DNA of 31,980 nt from Neolecta irregularis DAH-3 (lineage: Eukaryota > Ascomycota > Neolectomycetes > Neolectales > Neolectaceae): NCBI GenBank assembly GCA_001929475.1, contig LXFE01003343.1, positions 1-31,980 on the forward strand. Direction: 5' to 3'. The translations under genes were made by a program, and so were the position numbers. Below are positions 31,822 through 31,980 of this stretch, piece by piece. The first letter of the stretch is position 1. Every line of letters begins with the position of its first letter. The notes under the pieces are model-generated. The model saw only the letters and a list, made by a program, of their open reading frames with translations. It was not told the DNA's origin and ran no database searches.

Positions 31822-31980
31822 AGCCACCATCCAAGTTCAAGCCTGACCCCCAGATGCAAACACGACGAATGACCGCATGAGGAGTGAGTAGACCTAATAG
31901 AGGCACTCGTGGACCGGGTTACTAAATCTGTAGAGGCTGGAGAAGGTACGACTACCCATTCAATGGAGTCTTGACATGTA

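Larger units (their letters stand above)
31581..31980. other. Right-edge region, MRPL22 promoter side
   Basis: No supported gene. It includes the CACGTGACGTG word at 31630-31640 and the hairpin at 31801-31821. Short + strand frames here overlap exon 1 of MRPL22 antisense and are not credible. Confidence 0.4.

Overview
The window looks like nuclear DNA of a filamentous ascomycete (Pezizomycotina type). The evidence is spliceosomal introns in nearly every gene and a fungus-specific gene set: DASH subunit Dad2, Stf2-like factor, Cex1/SCYL1, MET2 homoserine O-acetyltransferase, TRAPP Tca17, Pbp1/ataxin-2 and a GH17 glucanase. I cannot name the species. Most of the window is moderately AT-rich, but the first ~0.7 kb is very GC-rich by eye.

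Layout, left to right. 1-1139: a GC-rich endonuclease V gene (cut by the left edge), divergent from a small Stf2-like gene. 1391-2880: the GTPase Ola1/YchF. 3349-3823: an unrecognised small gene. 4010-5362: an F-box/LRR-like protein. 6249-7286: a secreted GH17 glucanase. 8307-8402: an intron-containing tRNA-Lys(CTT). 8515-9811: a bromodomain-like protein. 10398-11543: a nitrilase-family amidase. 11600-12720: no intact gene, but a decayed coiled-coil reading frame and strong palindromes, probably a transposon relic. 12745-14668: two unrecognised, probably nuclear proteins. 14919-16232: a p24 cargo receptor convergent with a Tctex-type dynein light chain. 16678-17720: a 95-residue protein divergent from Tca17. 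18161-20216: shugoshin head-to-head with Dad2, two chromosome-segregation genes. 20256-22704: Cex1/SCYL1. 23222-24584: MET2. 25114-27654: Pbp1/ataxin-2. 28887-30624: NMD3. 30844-31580: mitochondrial ribosomal protein uL22m.

The gene models were rebuilt by hand by joining exons on GT-AG (twice GC-AG) borders so that family motifs run on in frame. Sixty-seven introns right of position 1200 came out at 32-53 nt, mostly 34-41 nt, and every spliced CDS is a whole number of codons. Start codons and some splice sites remain predictions. No operon-like organisation is expected or seen. Shared short promoters link endonuclease V/Stf2, the 95-residue gene/Tca17, and shugoshin/Dad2. I saw no CRISPR array, rRNA, prophage or intact transposon.

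The most interesting points are the break in base composition and intron size near 1.1 kb (transfer, contamination or a chimeric join), the very short introns, the shugoshin-Dad2 bidirectional promoter, and the palindrome-rich relic at 11.6-12.7 kb.
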